Origin: Prado023 sp963774745
Lineage (GTDB): Bacteria; Actinomycetota; Actinomycetes; S36-B12; CAIYMF01
DNA length: 64,000 nucleotides
Reading direction: 5' to 3'
Assembly (NCBI GenBank): GCA_963774745.1
Contig: CAVZGE010000002.1
Coordinates: forward strand, 186,001-250,000
A program made the translations under genes and the position numbers. Position 1 is the first letter of the stretch. Every line of letters begins with the position of its first letter. This document shows positions 1-8,672 of the stretch, in pieces. The notes under the pieces are model-generated. The model was not told the DNA's origin, did no database searches, and was given only the letters and a program-made list of their open reading frames with translations.

Positions 1-64
1 CGCCTATGGCGACGAACGCCGACTCGTCGAGAAGGTCCCGCAGATCGTCCCGGGAGTGAAGTGA
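1..64 (+). CDS. C-terminal fragment of a probable NUDIX hydrolase (MutT4-like)
   Basis: Only the last 20 residues are inside the window, reading from base 2 to a TGA at 62-64 and ending VPQIVPGVK. The stop overlaps the GTG start of the next gene by 4 bp (GTGA), so the two are probably translationally coupled. The identity rests on gene order: in mycobacteria the homologue of the next gene (Rv3909) follows mutT4. No NUDIX box is visible in this fragment, so the family call is an inference. Confidence 0.4.
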   Translation, partial: AYGDERRLVEKVPQIVPGVK

Positions 65-2322
65 CCCCGCGGGCCGGGAAGCGCGCGACGGGTGCGCTCC
101 TGGCCGTGGCATCGGTGATCGCCTGCACCGCCGTGGCGAGCCCGGGGGCGGGCGCCGTGGCAAGCGCGGGGGCGGGCGCGGGGGCGGGCGCCAGCGCCGT
201 GGCACCGCCGACCGTGGAGCGGCCAGCCGTGGGCGCCGGAGCCCTTGGCATCAGGATCACCGGCCTGTCCCCGGCGATCCCGGAGCCGGGCGACGTGCTC
301 ACCGTCCGCGGGATCATCACCAACACCTCCGACGCCCCTGTTCGTGATGTCTCGGCGGTGCTGCGCGTGTCCCCGACCCCGTTGGTCAACCGGGATGAGA
401 TCCCCGAGGTCCTGGCCGGCGCCGGGCAGCGCCTGGGCCAGGCTGTTGGCGGGGCCGACGACGAGGTTGCCGACGAGCTTGCTGCGGGTCAGTCGGAGCC
501 CTTCGAGCTCCGCGCCGAGGTCGAGGACCTGGGACTCGCAGGTACTGGGGCCTACGTCACCGGGGCCGAGGCGCTCGGCGACTCCGGAGCGGGGACGGTG
601 CGCCAGGACCTCGATCGCACCTTCCTGCCCTGGTGGCCCACGGACACCGCGGTCGAGCCGCTGCTCCTGACCACGATCTGGCCGCTCACGGGGGCACCGC
701 TGCGGGACGCGGAGGGCGTCCTCCTGACCGAGGACGCCGCCGTCCAGATGTCCCCGGCCGGCAGGCTGTCCCGGCTGCTCGCCGCGGGGGCAGCTGACCC
801 AGGATCGGTGTCCCTGGTGATCGACCCGGAGGTCGTCGACAGCGCCGCCGACCTGGCCGATGGGTACCGGGTGCGCCGTGCCGACGGCGAGGCCGAGCCC
901 GGCACGCGCAGCCGCGAGGCGGCCGACTGGCTCGACACGCTGTCCGGGGCACTGGCGGCGCCAGGAGCCGATGCCACGGGCTCGCTGTACGCATGGCCGG
1001 ACATCGACGCGGCCCGGCGCGGCAAGGTGCTGGCCACGGCGTTGCGCCAACGGCCGGGAATCGACGACGCCACGTCGCAGGCCCTGGGCCAGGACCTGCC
1101 CGCAGAGGTCGTCCTCGCACCGGGCGGTGTGGCCCTGCCCAGCACCCTGGCCGCGCTGGCGAGCGCCGACCTCGAGGTCGTCATCCTCAGCGACCGGGCA
1201 GCCGCCCTGGCTGAGCCGACCTACTTCACGCCGAGCGGCAACGTGGTCCTGCCCACCGCCGACGGCGACCTCGCGGCACTCCTGCTGGACTCGGGCCTGT
1301 CGGACACACTGGCCCTGCCCATGGGAACCCCGGCCGAGCAGACCGCCGTGCGCCAGTCGCTGCTGGCCCAGACGCTGGTGACGGCCGTGGAGCTCCCCGA
1401 GACCCAACGGCTGGTCGTGACCGGCCCGGACCCCGCGTGGGACCCACCGGCTGGGGCCGCCGACATGGTCGTGACCGCCCTGACCGGGGCGCCCTGGGTC
1501 ACGCAGACCTCCCTGGCCGCAGCCCTGGCCCGGGAGCCCAGCTCCCTGGCCCGGGTCCTCGTGGGACCGACCCCGGAGCAGCAGGCCCTGGAGCTGCCCG
1601 CCGACCACGTCGCTGCGGTCCGGACCCAGTACCGCGAGCTGGACGGGTACGCCGACGTCGTCTCGGATCCGGCCGCCATCCCGGACGTGACCCGGACGGC
1701 TCCGACCCGCCAGCTCGGCGCCTGGTTCCGGGCACATCCGGCGGCCCGCACCGAGCTGACCGGCCTCGTCGACACCCAGGTGCAGGCCCTCATCGGGTCG
1801 GTACGGGTGGTCTCGAGCGGGTCGATCACGGTGTCGGGCGCGTCGGGAACCATCCCGATCACCGTCGAGAATGCCGGACCCAGTGAGGTGACCGTCGGCC
1901 TGGAGCTCAGCGCCACGCCGCCCCAGCTGTTCTCCGCCGAGCCGGTCGAGCCGTTCACCATCGCCGCCGAGCGGCGCACGTCGGTGGAGGTGACCGCGCA
2001 GGTCGCGGCCGCCGGGCCGATCCCGGTGACGATCCAGTTGGTCACCGACGAGGGCACCGCCTTCGGGGAGCCCGGCCAGCTCGTGGTGGAGTCCGCGGCC
2101 TACGCCAACGCGGCCCGGGTCCTGGTCCAGGTGGCGCTGGCCGCCCTCGTGCTGGCCGTGGTCGTCCATGGACTGCGGCGGGCCCGCCGGCGCCGGCTGG
2201 CCCGTGCGCGTGACCTTCCGTCGGAGCCATCCGCAGCGTCGGGGACCCACGATGCGCCGGGTGGACCTACCGTCGAGCCCGCGTCGACACCCCGAGCGTC
2301 GGATGAGGCCCCACGTGCCTGA
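61..2322 (+). CDS. DUF6049 family secreted, membrane-anchored protein (Rv3909-like)
   Basis: The product is 753 residues. It has an Arg/Lys-containing N-terminus and a hydrophobic signal segment, followed by an Ala/Gly-rich low-complexity stretch (about residues 25-50). A long, probably extracytoplasmic domain follows, then one transmembrane helix near residues 686-705 with an Arg-rich cytoplasmic tail (RRARRRR). This architecture and its place directly before murJ match the DUF6049/Rv3909 family, whose molecular function is not established. The GTG start at 61 overlaps the preceding stop and the gene overlaps murJ by about 20 bp, so the three genes look like one operon. A role in the cell envelope next to lipid II export is inferred from context only. 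Confidence 0.8.
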   Translation: MTPRAGKRATGALLAVASVIACTAVASPGAGAVASAGAGAGAGASAVAPPTVERPAVGAGALGIRITGLSPAIPEPGDVLTVRGIITNTSDAPVRDVSAVLRVSPTPLVNRDEIPEVLAGAGQRLGQAVGGADDEVADELAAGQSEPFELRAEVEDLGLAGTGAYVTGAEALGDSGAGTVRQDLDRTFLPWWPTDTAVEPLLLTTIWPLTGAPLRDAEGVLLTEDAAVQMSPAGRLSRLLAAGAADPGSVSLVIDPEVVDSAADLADGYRVRRADGEAEPGTRSREAADWLDTLSGALAAPGADATGSLYAWPDIDAARRGKVLATALRQRPGIDDATSQALGQDLPAEVVLAPGGVALPSTLAALASADLEVVILSDRAAALAEPTYFTPSGNVVLPTADGDLAALLLDSGLSDTLALPMGTPAEQTAVRQSLLAQTLVTAVELPETQRLVVTGPDPAWDPPAGAADMVVTALTGAPWVTQTSLAAALAREPSSLARVLVGPTPEQQALELPADHVAAVRTQYRELDGYADVVSDPAAIPDVTRTAPTRQLGAWFRAHPAARTELTGLVDTQVQALIGSVRVVSSGSITVSGASGTIPITVENAGPSEVTVGLELSATPPQLFSAEPVEPFTIAAERRTSVEVTAQVAAAGPIPVTIQLVTDEGTAFGEPGQLVVESAAYANAARVLVQVALAALVLAVVVHGLRRARRRRLARARDLPSEPSAASGTHDAPGGPTVEPASTPRASDEAPRA

Positions 2323-4096
2323 CCACCCCCTCGAACCGGATCAGCCAGGGTCCCGCGAGCCGGATCCCGAGGCCCTCGACGTCTCGGACCTCGCCGGCTC
2401 TCCCGATCCCGACGCCGCCAGCGACGCAGCCCAGCAGGCCGCGGCCCCGCAGCAGGGTGAGCTTGTGGCCAAGGGCGCGCAGATGGCCCTCGGCACCGTG
2501 ATCAGCCGGATAACCGGGCTGTTGCGTGACATCGCGATGACCGCTGCGCTCGGCCTGGGGATCGTCGCCGACATCTTCACCGTCGGCAACACGATCCCCA
2601 ACACGGTGTACGTGCTGACCGTCGGGGGGGCGATGAATGCCGTCTTCGTGCCCCAACTGGTCCGCCGCAGCCGCGAGGACTCCGACGGCGGGGCCGGGTT
2701 CACCGACAGGCTGCTGACACTGACCAGTGTCCTGCTGCTGGCACTGACCGCGATCGCCATCCTGCTGGCCCCGCTGCTCACCAGGATCTACGCCTCGCCG
2801 GACTACACCGCCGACCAGATGTCCCTGGCCGTGGCCTTCGCGCGCTTCTGCCTGCCCCAGGTGTTCTTCTACGGCCTGTTCACCCTGGTGTCCCAGGTGC
2901 TCAACGCCCGGGGCCGGTTCTCGCCGCCCATGTACGCACCGATCGCGAACAACCTGGTGGCGATCGGCGTCTTCATGTCGTTCCTGGTGGTGGCCGGCCC
3001 GGCGGCTGCGGGCAGCGGGACCCTGACGATGCAGCAGACCGCGTGGCTCGGGATCGGCTCAACCGTGGCAGTGGCGACCCAGGCCCTGCTGCTCATCCCG
3101 TTCATGCGCTCGTCCGGGTATCGGTGGCGGCCCCGGTTCGACTGGCGCGGCTGGGGGCTGGGCAAGACCGGCGGTCTGGCCCTGTGGACCCTGGGACTCC
3201 TGGCGGCCAACCAGGTCTCCTTCATCGTGCACAGCCGCCTGGCGACCACGGCCAACGTCCTGGCCCAGGCCGAGGGCCTGCCCGCGGCCGGCATCACCAC
3301 CTACCAGAAGGCCTACCTGATCTTCTTCCTGCCGCATTCGATCGTGACCGTGTCCCTGGTCACAGCCCTGCTGCCCGGGCTCAGCAGGGTGGCTGCCTCG
3401 GGCCAGTTCGGGACCTTCAGCCGGGTCCTGACCGACTCCATGCGGACCGTCACGGCCCTGACCGTGCCGATCACGGCCGTCATGATGCCGCTGTCGCCCG
3501 CCCTGGCCACCGTGCTCTTCGGCCTGGGGGCAGCGAACCGGGAGTCGGCCTTCGTGATCGGCTACACGGTCATCGGGATGCTCATCGGGCTCGTGCCGTT
3601 CTCGGTCTACTTCATCCTGTTGCGCGGCTGGTACTCCCTGGAGGACACCAGGACGCCGTTCTACCTGTCCCTGGTGCTCAACACTGTCAACGTGGTGCTG
3701 TCGATCGCCCTGTTCAACCTCGCGCCCACGCAGCTGAAGGTGCCGGCCATCGGGCTGGCGTTCGGGCTGACCTACTGGATCATGATGCCCATCGCCTGGC
3801 CGATCCTGTCCCGACGCAGCGGGGGCCTGCACACCCGGGCCACCTGGGTGGCGATCGCCAAGATGCTCATCGCGGGCACGGCGACCGTGGTGGCGATCGT
3901 GGCGGCCACCATCCTGATCGAGCTGAACCTCCCGGAGTTGCTCGACGGGGCGCTGAACTCCCGTTCCCGAATGGTGGGGGTTCTTGCCGTGGCCAGCCTG
4001 CTGGGTCTGGCCGTCTACGTCGGCGTGGCTCGCGCGCTGCGCATCCGCGAGGTCAGCGCCGCCATCTCCCTGGTCCGCAGTCGGGTGGGTCGTTGA
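2303..4096 (+). CDS. murJ: Lipid II flippase MurJ (MviN family)
   Basis: MurJ flips lipid-linked peptidoglycan precursor across the membrane. The protein starts with about 65 hydrophilic residues, then shows MurJ-family sequence (motifs VISRITGLLRDIAM and FTVGNTIPNTVYVL) and many hydrophobic helices, consistent with the usual 14-helix fold. The frame is open further upstream, but ATG 2303 or GTG 2315 gives the small overlap with the preceding gene that is typical here; neither has a strong ribosome site, so the exact start is uncertain. At about 597 residues it holds only the transporter half of mycobacterial MviN. The pseudokinase half is a separate gene 550 bp downstream. Confidence 0.92.
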   Translation: MRPHVPDHPLEPDQPGSREPDPEALDVSDLAGSPDPDAASDAAQQAAAPQQGELVAKGAQMALGTVISRITGLLRDIAMTAALGLGIVADIFTVGNTIPNTVYVLTVGGAMNAVFVPQLVRRSREDSDGGAGFTDRLLTLTSVLLLALTAIAILLAPLLTRIYASPDYTADQMSLAVAFARFCLPQVFFYGLFTLVSQVLNARGRFSPPMYAPIANNLVAIGVFMSFLVVAGPAAAGSGTLTMQQTAWLGIGSTVAVATQALLLIPFMRSSGYRWRPRFDWRGWGLGKTGGLALWTLGLLAANQVSFIVHSRLATTANVLAQAEGLPAAGITTYQKAYLIFFLPHSIVTVSLVTALLPGLSRVAASGQFGTFSRVLTDSMRTVTALTVPITAVMMPLSPALATVLFGLGAANRESAFVIGYTVIGMLIGLVPFSVYFILLRGWYSLEDTRTPFYLSLVLNTVNVVLSIALFNLAPTQLKVPAIGLAFGLTYWIMMPIAWPILSRRSGGLHTRATWVAIAKMLIAGTATVVAIVAATILIELNLPELLDGALNSRSRMVGVLAVASLLGLAVYVGVARALRIREVSAAISLVRSRVGR

Positions 4097-4135
4097 CCTC
4101 GGTCACGGTGCGGCTGACCAAAGACTGTCCCTGGG

Positions 4136-4555
4136 TCAGGAACTCGTCGCGGTCCCGACCGCACGGACCGTCAGGTACTTCTCCAACTGCGGGATGTAGT
4201 GCAGGGCCAGGGTCTTGGCGTCCCGGCTCACCGTGACGTGCACCTCGCCGGACTCATCGACCCACCAGTCCTTGGACCGCATCCGCACCCCCAGCTCCTC
4301 GGCCTGGGCCACCGACACGCTCCGGGCGCCCTTCGGGTCAGCCGGGTCCTCCATCAGGGACTGAGCCCCGGTGCCAGCCACGATGCCGGCATCGTCGACG
4401 GTCGTCACGTTGGTGTAGGCCAGGGAGAAGACGTCGAAGGCGAGCACGCCCATGACGACGAGCACGATGGTCACCCGCATCAACCAACCGAGGACGATGC
4501 CGCCCTGGTCGTCAGGCCCGGCCACAACCGCTGTCATGTCCTGAGCAATCGACAT
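4136..4555 (-). CDS. Small single-pass membrane protein of unknown function
   Basis: The product is about 139 residues. After a short hydrophilic N-terminus it has one transmembrane helix (about residues 22-43, core VTIVLVVMGVLAFDVFSLAY), then a roughly 95-residue exported domain with alternating hydrophobic positions (GEVHVTVSRDAKTLALHYIP). I do not recognise the family; the layout resembles small TadE/pilus-like or envelope proteins but no diagnostic motif is present. It is antisense to its neighbours and sits between murJ and the pseudokinase gene. ATG 4555 was chosen as start; ATG 4537 is an alternative with CAGGAC just upstream. The reading frame is open far upstream, but that part is the shadow of the kinase gene. 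Confidence 0.6.
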   Translation of the reverse strand: MSIAQDMTAVVAGPDDQGGIVLGWLMRVTIVLVVMGVLAFDVFSLAYTNVTTVDDAGIVAGTGAQSLMEDPADPKGARSVSVAQAEELGVRMRSKDWWVDESGEVHVTVSRDAKTLALHYIPQLEKYLTVRAVGTATSS

Positions 4556-4651
4556 CGCCGACCAGAATCTTGACAGGTTGACCCGATCGGCCGCGGCGAC
4601 CCGGGGCGCGCCCGTCACCGGGGCCGCTGCACGTGGCCTAGCATTCCTGAT

Positions 4652-6073
4652 GTGAACGAGCAGGGACAGGTGGCACCCAACCGGCAGATCGGTCGGTTCA
4701 CCCTGGATGACCTCGTCGAGGAACGGTACGGCTCCCAGATCTGGCGAGCCGTCGACAGCACGCTCAACCGCGAGGTGGCCCTGTGGCTGGTCCACGCCGA
4801 CGAGGCCCTCGCTGCTGACCTCGACCAGTCGACGCGCACCGCTGCCACGGTGGATGACCGACGAATCGTGCGCATCCTCGACGTGTTCACCGCCGAGGAC
4901 CTCCTGGTCATCGTGACCGAGTGGAGCGCCGGGGAGGTCCTGGGTCACCACCTCACCGCACCGATGCCCCCTGCTGAGGCGGCCCGGATCGCCTACGAGA
5001 TCGCCGGCGCGATCGAGTCCGCGCATGCCCGGGGGATCGCCCACGGGCGCCTGCGTCCCTCCAACATCCTGGTCGGCCACGACGGGGAGGTGCGCATCAC
5101 CGGCCTCGGGATCGACGCGGTCCTGGCCGGGATCGACCCGGTGGCCGCCGATGATCCGGTGGCCGCCGACGTCAACGGGATCGGGTCGATCCTCTATGCG
5201 TGCCTGACCGCCCGGTGGCCCGACGGTGATGTCGAGGGGATCCCCGGTGCACCAGAGGTCGGGGGCCACGCGCCCCCGCCGTCGCGGATCCTGGCCGACG
5301 TCCCGGAGTCCCTGGACGACCTCTGCGCCCGCACGGTCATCCCGGTGGTGCCGCCCCGGGGACGACCCCGACTGGCCTCGGCCGGCTACGTCCGGGAAGC
5401 CCTGGGAGCCAGCCTCATCGACCTCACCGGAGAGCGCCGCGCCCTGGCCGGGACGTCCGAGGAGCGCTCGAATGTCCTACCCCGGCTGGCCGTCGGAGTC
5501 GGGGTGCTCGTGCTCGTCCTGGGCCTGGCCTGGGGCGGGTGGCGCCTGCTGTCCCAGGACACCACCGTGGCCGCACCCCCGGAGCCCACCCCGACCGCCT
5601 CGGCGGAACCCACTCCCGAGGCCTCGGCCACCCCGGAGAAGGTCACCTACCAGGTCGTCGACGGTCGCGACTTCGACCCGCTGGGCAACGGCGAGGAGAA
5701 CCCCGGACGGGTCCCATTCGCCTTCGACGGGGACAAGAACACCGCCTGGCGCACCGTGACCTACTACAACAAGAGCCTGGACAAGCCCGGGGTCGGCATC
5801 GTGCTCGACCTCGGCGCCCCGCGCACCATCGGCTCGGTGTCCCTGGACCTCGTGGGCAACGGGACCGACCTGCAGGTCCTCACCAGCAACGACCCGGGCG
5901 AGAACCCCCAGGACTACGACCTCATGGCCCAGGCCACCGAGGCCGGCGAGAAGGTCCGCCTGAAGGCCGCGGACCCGACCTCGGCGCGATATGTCCTGGT
6001 CTGGTTGACAGGCCTGCCCCAGGTCGACGGCGGCTGGCGGGGCGGCATCCGCGAGGTGCAGGTCACCAGCTGA
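4652..6073 (+). CDS. Membrane-anchored pseudokinase (MviN C-terminal-half homologue)
   Basis: Residues about 12-265 form a protein-kinase-like domain in which the catalytic motifs are lost: the VAIK lysine region reads EVALWLVH, the HRD loop reads AHGRLRPSN, and DFG reads GLG. One transmembrane helix follows (about 277-300), then a Pro/Thr/Ala-rich linker and an extracellular beta-rich domain ending in REVQVTS. This matches the C-terminal half of mycobacterial MviN (Rv3910), where the pseudokinase binds the FHA protein FhaA to restrain peptidoglycan synthesis. Here it is a free-standing protein. The GTG start at 4652 lies 7 nt after a TAGCAT -10 element (4639-4644), which suggests a leaderless mRNA and its own promoter. 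Confidence 0.85.
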   Translation: MNEQGQVAPNRQIGRFTLDDLVEERYGSQIWRAVDSTLNREVALWLVHADEALAADLDQSTRTAATVDDRRIVRILDVFTAEDLLVIVTEWSAGEVLGHHLTAPMPPAEAARIAYEIAGAIESAHARGIAHGRLRPSNILVGHDGEVRITGLGIDAVLAGIDPVAADDPVAADVNGIGSILYACLTARWPDGDVEGIPGAPEVGGHAPPPSRILADVPESLDDLCARTVIPVVPPRGRPRLASAGYVREALGASLIDLTGERRALAGTSEERSNVLPRLAVGVGVLVLVLGLAWGGWRLLSQDTTVAAPPEPTPTASAEPTPEASATPEKVTYQVVDGRDFDPLGNGEENPGRVPFAFDGDKNTAWRTVTYYNKSLDKPGVGIVLDLGAPRTIGSVSLDLVGNGTDLQVLTSNDPGENPQDYDLMAQATEAGEKVRLKAADPTSARYVLVWLTGLPQVDGGWRGGIREVQVTS

Positions 6074-6154
6074 CCTCCGCGCTGGGCCCGCCGGGCGGGA
6101 ATCCCCGGCCGACCTAGGATGTTGTCATCCACGACTGCGAGGGGTGAGGGGCAC

Positions 6155-7129
6155 ATGTCCGAGGTTCGGGATCTGATCATCGTGGGCTCCGGCCCGTCCG
6201 GCTACACGGCGGCCATCTATGCCGCACGCGCCGCGTTGCGACCGCTCGTGTTCGAGGGGGCGGTGACGGCCGGCGGGGCCCTGATGAACACCACCGACGT
6301 GGAGAACTTCCCCGGATTCCCGCAGGGGATCATGGGTCCGGACCTCATGGACAACCTGCGTGCCCAGGCGGAGCGCTTCGGCGCCGAGCTGGTCACCGAC
6401 GACGTCACGGCCATGTCCCTGGACGGGGAGATCAAGGTCGTCGTGGACGGGGAGGGCGCCGAGCACCGAGCCCATGCGGTGATCCTCGCGATGGGGTCGG
6501 GGTACCGGGAGCTCGGCCTGCCCGACGAGAAGCGGCTGTCCGGCCACGGGGTCTCCTGGTGCGCCACCTGCGACGGGTTCTTCTTCCGCGGCCAGGACAT
6601 CGCCGTCGTCGGCGGGGGCGACTCGGCCATCGAGGAGGCCCTGTTCCTGACCAAGTTCGCCGAGACCGTGACGATCATCCACCGGCGTGACGAGCTGCGG
6701 GCCAGCCGGATCATGGCCGAGCGCGCCCTGGCCAACCCCAAGCTGCGCTTCGCGTGGAACAGCACCGTCAGCTCGGTCAACGGCACCGACAAGCTCAGCT
6801 CTGTGACGCTGGCCGACACGATCACCGGCGAGCAGCGCGAGCTGGCGGTGACGGGGCTGTTCATCGCGATCGGTCACGACCCACGCTCGGAGCTGATCCG
6901 CGGCCAGGTCGAGGTCGACGACGCCGGCTACGTGCTCGTCGAGGGCCGCACCACCCAGGTCCTGGCCGGTGGGAGCGTGCTCCCGGGGGTGTTCGCGGCG
7001 GGGGACCTCGTGGACCACACCTACCGCCAGGCCATCACGGCGGCCGGCAGCGGATGTGCCGCGGCGCTGGATGCGGAGCGGTTCCTCGCCGTCCGCGAGC
7101 ACGCACTGACGGCGACCGCCGGACGCTAG
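6155..7129 (+). CDS. trxB: Thioredoxin reductase
   Basis: This FAD- and NADPH-dependent enzyme reduces thioredoxin. It has the N-terminal FAD motif (VGSGPSGYTAAIYAARA), the redox-active CATC at residues 136-139 in SWCATCDGFFF, the NADPH-binding GGGDSAIEEALF, and the C-terminal FAD motif VFAAGDLVD. The length of 324 residues is normal. An in-frame ATG at 6119 exists, but ATG 6155 is preferred because it follows a purine-rich ribosome site (GAGGGGTGAGGGG) and matches the usual N-terminus. A TAGGAT -10 element sits at 6115-6120. The thioredoxin gene follows after 28 bp. The sigM gene found here in mycobacteria is absent. Confidence 0.97.
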   Translation: MSEVRDLIIVGSGPSGYTAAIYAARAALRPLVFEGAVTAGGALMNTTDVENFPGFPQGIMGPDLMDNLRAQAERFGAELVTDDVTAMSLDGEIKVVVDGEGAEHRAHAVILAMGSGYRELGLPDEKRLSGHGVSWCATCDGFFFRGQDIAVVGGGDSAIEEALFLTKFAETVTIIHRRDELRASRIMAERALANPKLRFAWNSTVSSVNGTDKLSSVTLADTITGEQRELAVTGLFIAIGHDPRSELIRGQVEVDDAGYVLVEGRTTQVLAGGSVLPGVFAAGDLVDHTYRQAITAAGSGCAAALDAERFLAVREHALTATAGR

Positions 7130-7157
7130 GATTGCCCAGCCGACCCAAGGAGATCCG

Positions 7158-7478
7158 ATGGCCCTGATTACCGTGACCGATGCCAGCTTCGCCGACGACG
7201 TGCTGATGTCGGACAAGCCCGTCCTGGTGGACTACTGGGCCGTCTGGTGCGGTCCGTGCCGGATGATCGCCCCGATCCTCGAGGAGATCGACGCCGCGCA
7301 CAGCGACAAGCTCACGATCGCCAAGCTGAACGTCGATGAGAACCCGCGGATCGCCTCGGACTACGGCATCGTGTCGATCCCCACGCTCAACGTCTTCCAG
7401 GGTGGCAAGGTGGTCAAGCAGATCATCGGGGCCAAGCCCAAGGCCGCCCTGCTCAAGGACCTCGCCGAGTTCCTCTGA
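7158..7478 (+). CDS. trxA: Thioredoxin
   Basis: This cytoplasmic disulfide reductant of 106 residues has the classical active site WCGPC (Cys31 and Cys34) and the cis-proline loop IPTLNVF. It is reduced by the product of the gene immediately upstream, and the pair probably forms one transcription unit with the CwlM-like gene downstream. The start is ATG 7158, preceded by AAGGAG. Confidence 0.97.
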   Translation: MALITVTDASFADDVLMSDKPVLVDYWAVWCGPCRMIAPILEEIDAAHSDKLTIAKLNVDENPRIASDYGIVSIPTLNVFQGGKVVKQIIGAKPKAALLKDLAEFL

Positions 7479-7493
7479 TCGTTCACCTGTTTC

Positions 7494-8606
7494 GTGAGAG
7501 CACGCCTGTCGACGAGCGCCGGGCCCACGTGCCGCCTGGGGGACTCGGGGCCGATGGTCGCCGAGGTCCGCACCAGGCTGCACCGGCTCGGCCTGGTCGA
7601 GGATGGACGCGGCGACGTGTTCGACGCCGAACTCGACCGGGCGGTGCGCCAGTTCCAGCAGGAGCGCGGCATCGCTGTGGACGGCATCGTCGGCACCCAG
7701 ACCTTCCGGCGCCTCGAGGAGGCCCGCTGGCGCCTCGGTGACCGGGTCCTGTCGTTCCTTCCCGGTCACCTCATGGTCGGGGACGACGTCCTGGCCCTGC
7801 AGGAGCGCCTCACGGGCCTGGGCTTCTCCCCAGGTCGCCCGGATGGCATCTTCGGGCGCCTGACCGATCACGCGGTGCGTGAGTTCCAGCTCAACACCGG
7901 GCTGCCCACGGATGGAACCGCCGGGCCGGACACCTTCCGGGCGCTGGGTCGGCTGACCCGGACCGTCAGCGGAGGGGCGTCGACGGTCCTGCGTGAGCAG
8001 CAGGCCTTCGACGTGCTCCGGACCGGGGTGACCCACAAGGTCGTGCTGATCGACGCTGGCCCGGATCACCTGCACCGCGGCCATTCCGGCGGTGGCCTGA
8101 CCGAGGAGGACATCGCGGCTGACATCGCCTCCAGGGTGGAGGGCCGGCTGGCCGCCCTGGGGACGACCGTGCTCGTGACTGGTCCGGCGCGGGCGGGCCA
8201 CACGTCCTTCGACGAATCCGCACGGGCGGCCATTGCCAACGAGGTCGGCGCGGACGTCGTGATCTCGCTGCACTGCGACGCCCACCCGAACCCGCTGGCG
8301 CACGGGATGGCCGCCTTCTACTTCGGCGCCCTCAACGGTCGCACGAGCTCCGTGGCCGGCCACGCCCTGGCTGAGCTCCTGCTCGAGGAGATCGCCGTGC
8401 GGAGCACCGCACACAGCTGCGGGGCCCACCCGAAGACCTGGGAGCTGCTGCGGCTGACCCGCATGCCGGCCGTCCACCTGGACCTGGGGTACCTGACCAA
8501 CCCCGACGACGGCGCCCGGCTGGCCGATCCCACCGGTCGCGACCAGATCGCGAAGGCCATCACCGCCGCGCTGATCCGCTTCTTCGCGCCACCCCCGCCG
8601 GACTGA
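7494..8606 (+). CDS. CwlM-like protein: two peptidoglycan-binding domains and a degenerate amidase_3 domain
   Basis: The 370-residue product has two PG_binding_1 repeats (each ending in a VRQFQQERGI / VREFQLNTGL helix) and a C-terminal N-acetylmuramoyl-L-alanine amidase-like domain. In true amidases the first zinc ligand sits in DPGHGG; here that stretch reads DAGPDH. The catalytic Glu of the VETGF motif is Asp in LDLGYLTN. The second histidine region (ISLHCDA) is kept. Mycobacterial CwlM occupies the same place after trxA; it is cytoplasmic, has no signal peptide and regulates MurA rather than cutting peptidoglycan. This protein also lacks a signal peptide, so a regulatory role is more likely than hydrolysis. 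Start GTG 7494. Confidence 0.85.
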   Translation: MRARLSTSAGPTCRLGDSGPMVAEVRTRLHRLGLVEDGRGDVFDAELDRAVRQFQQERGIAVDGIVGTQTFRRLEEARWRLGDRVLSFLPGHLMVGDDVLALQERLTGLGFSPGRPDGIFGRLTDHAVREFQLNTGLPTDGTAGPDTFRALGRLTRTVSGGASTVLREQQAFDVLRTGVTHKVVLIDAGPDHLHRGHSGGGLTEEDIAADIASRVEGRLAALGTTVLVTGPARAGHTSFDESARAAIANEVGADVVISLHCDAHPNPLAHGMAAFYFGALNGRTSSVAGHALAELLLEEIAVRSTAHSCGAHPKTWELLRLTRMPAVHLDLGYLTNPDDGARLADPTGRDQIAKAITAALIRFFAPPPPD

Positions 8607-8672
8607 CCCAGGAAGCCACGCACCACCCGCGATCTCGGCGCCGCATGGGCCCGCCGGCATAGGCGGCTGCGA

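Noticed and set aside
145..200. GGCGGGGGCG-type repeats in the DUF6049 gene as a regulatory repeat
   Set aside because: They encode a low-complexity Ala/Gly linker after the signal peptide, and nothing suggests a DNA-level role.
4..2250. Long minus-strand open frame (748 codons) opposite the DUF6049 gene
   Set aside because: It is a high-GC codon-bias shadow with low-complexity Gly/Arg/Asp composition and no domain; the plus-strand gene has a signal peptide, a membrane helix and operon overlaps.
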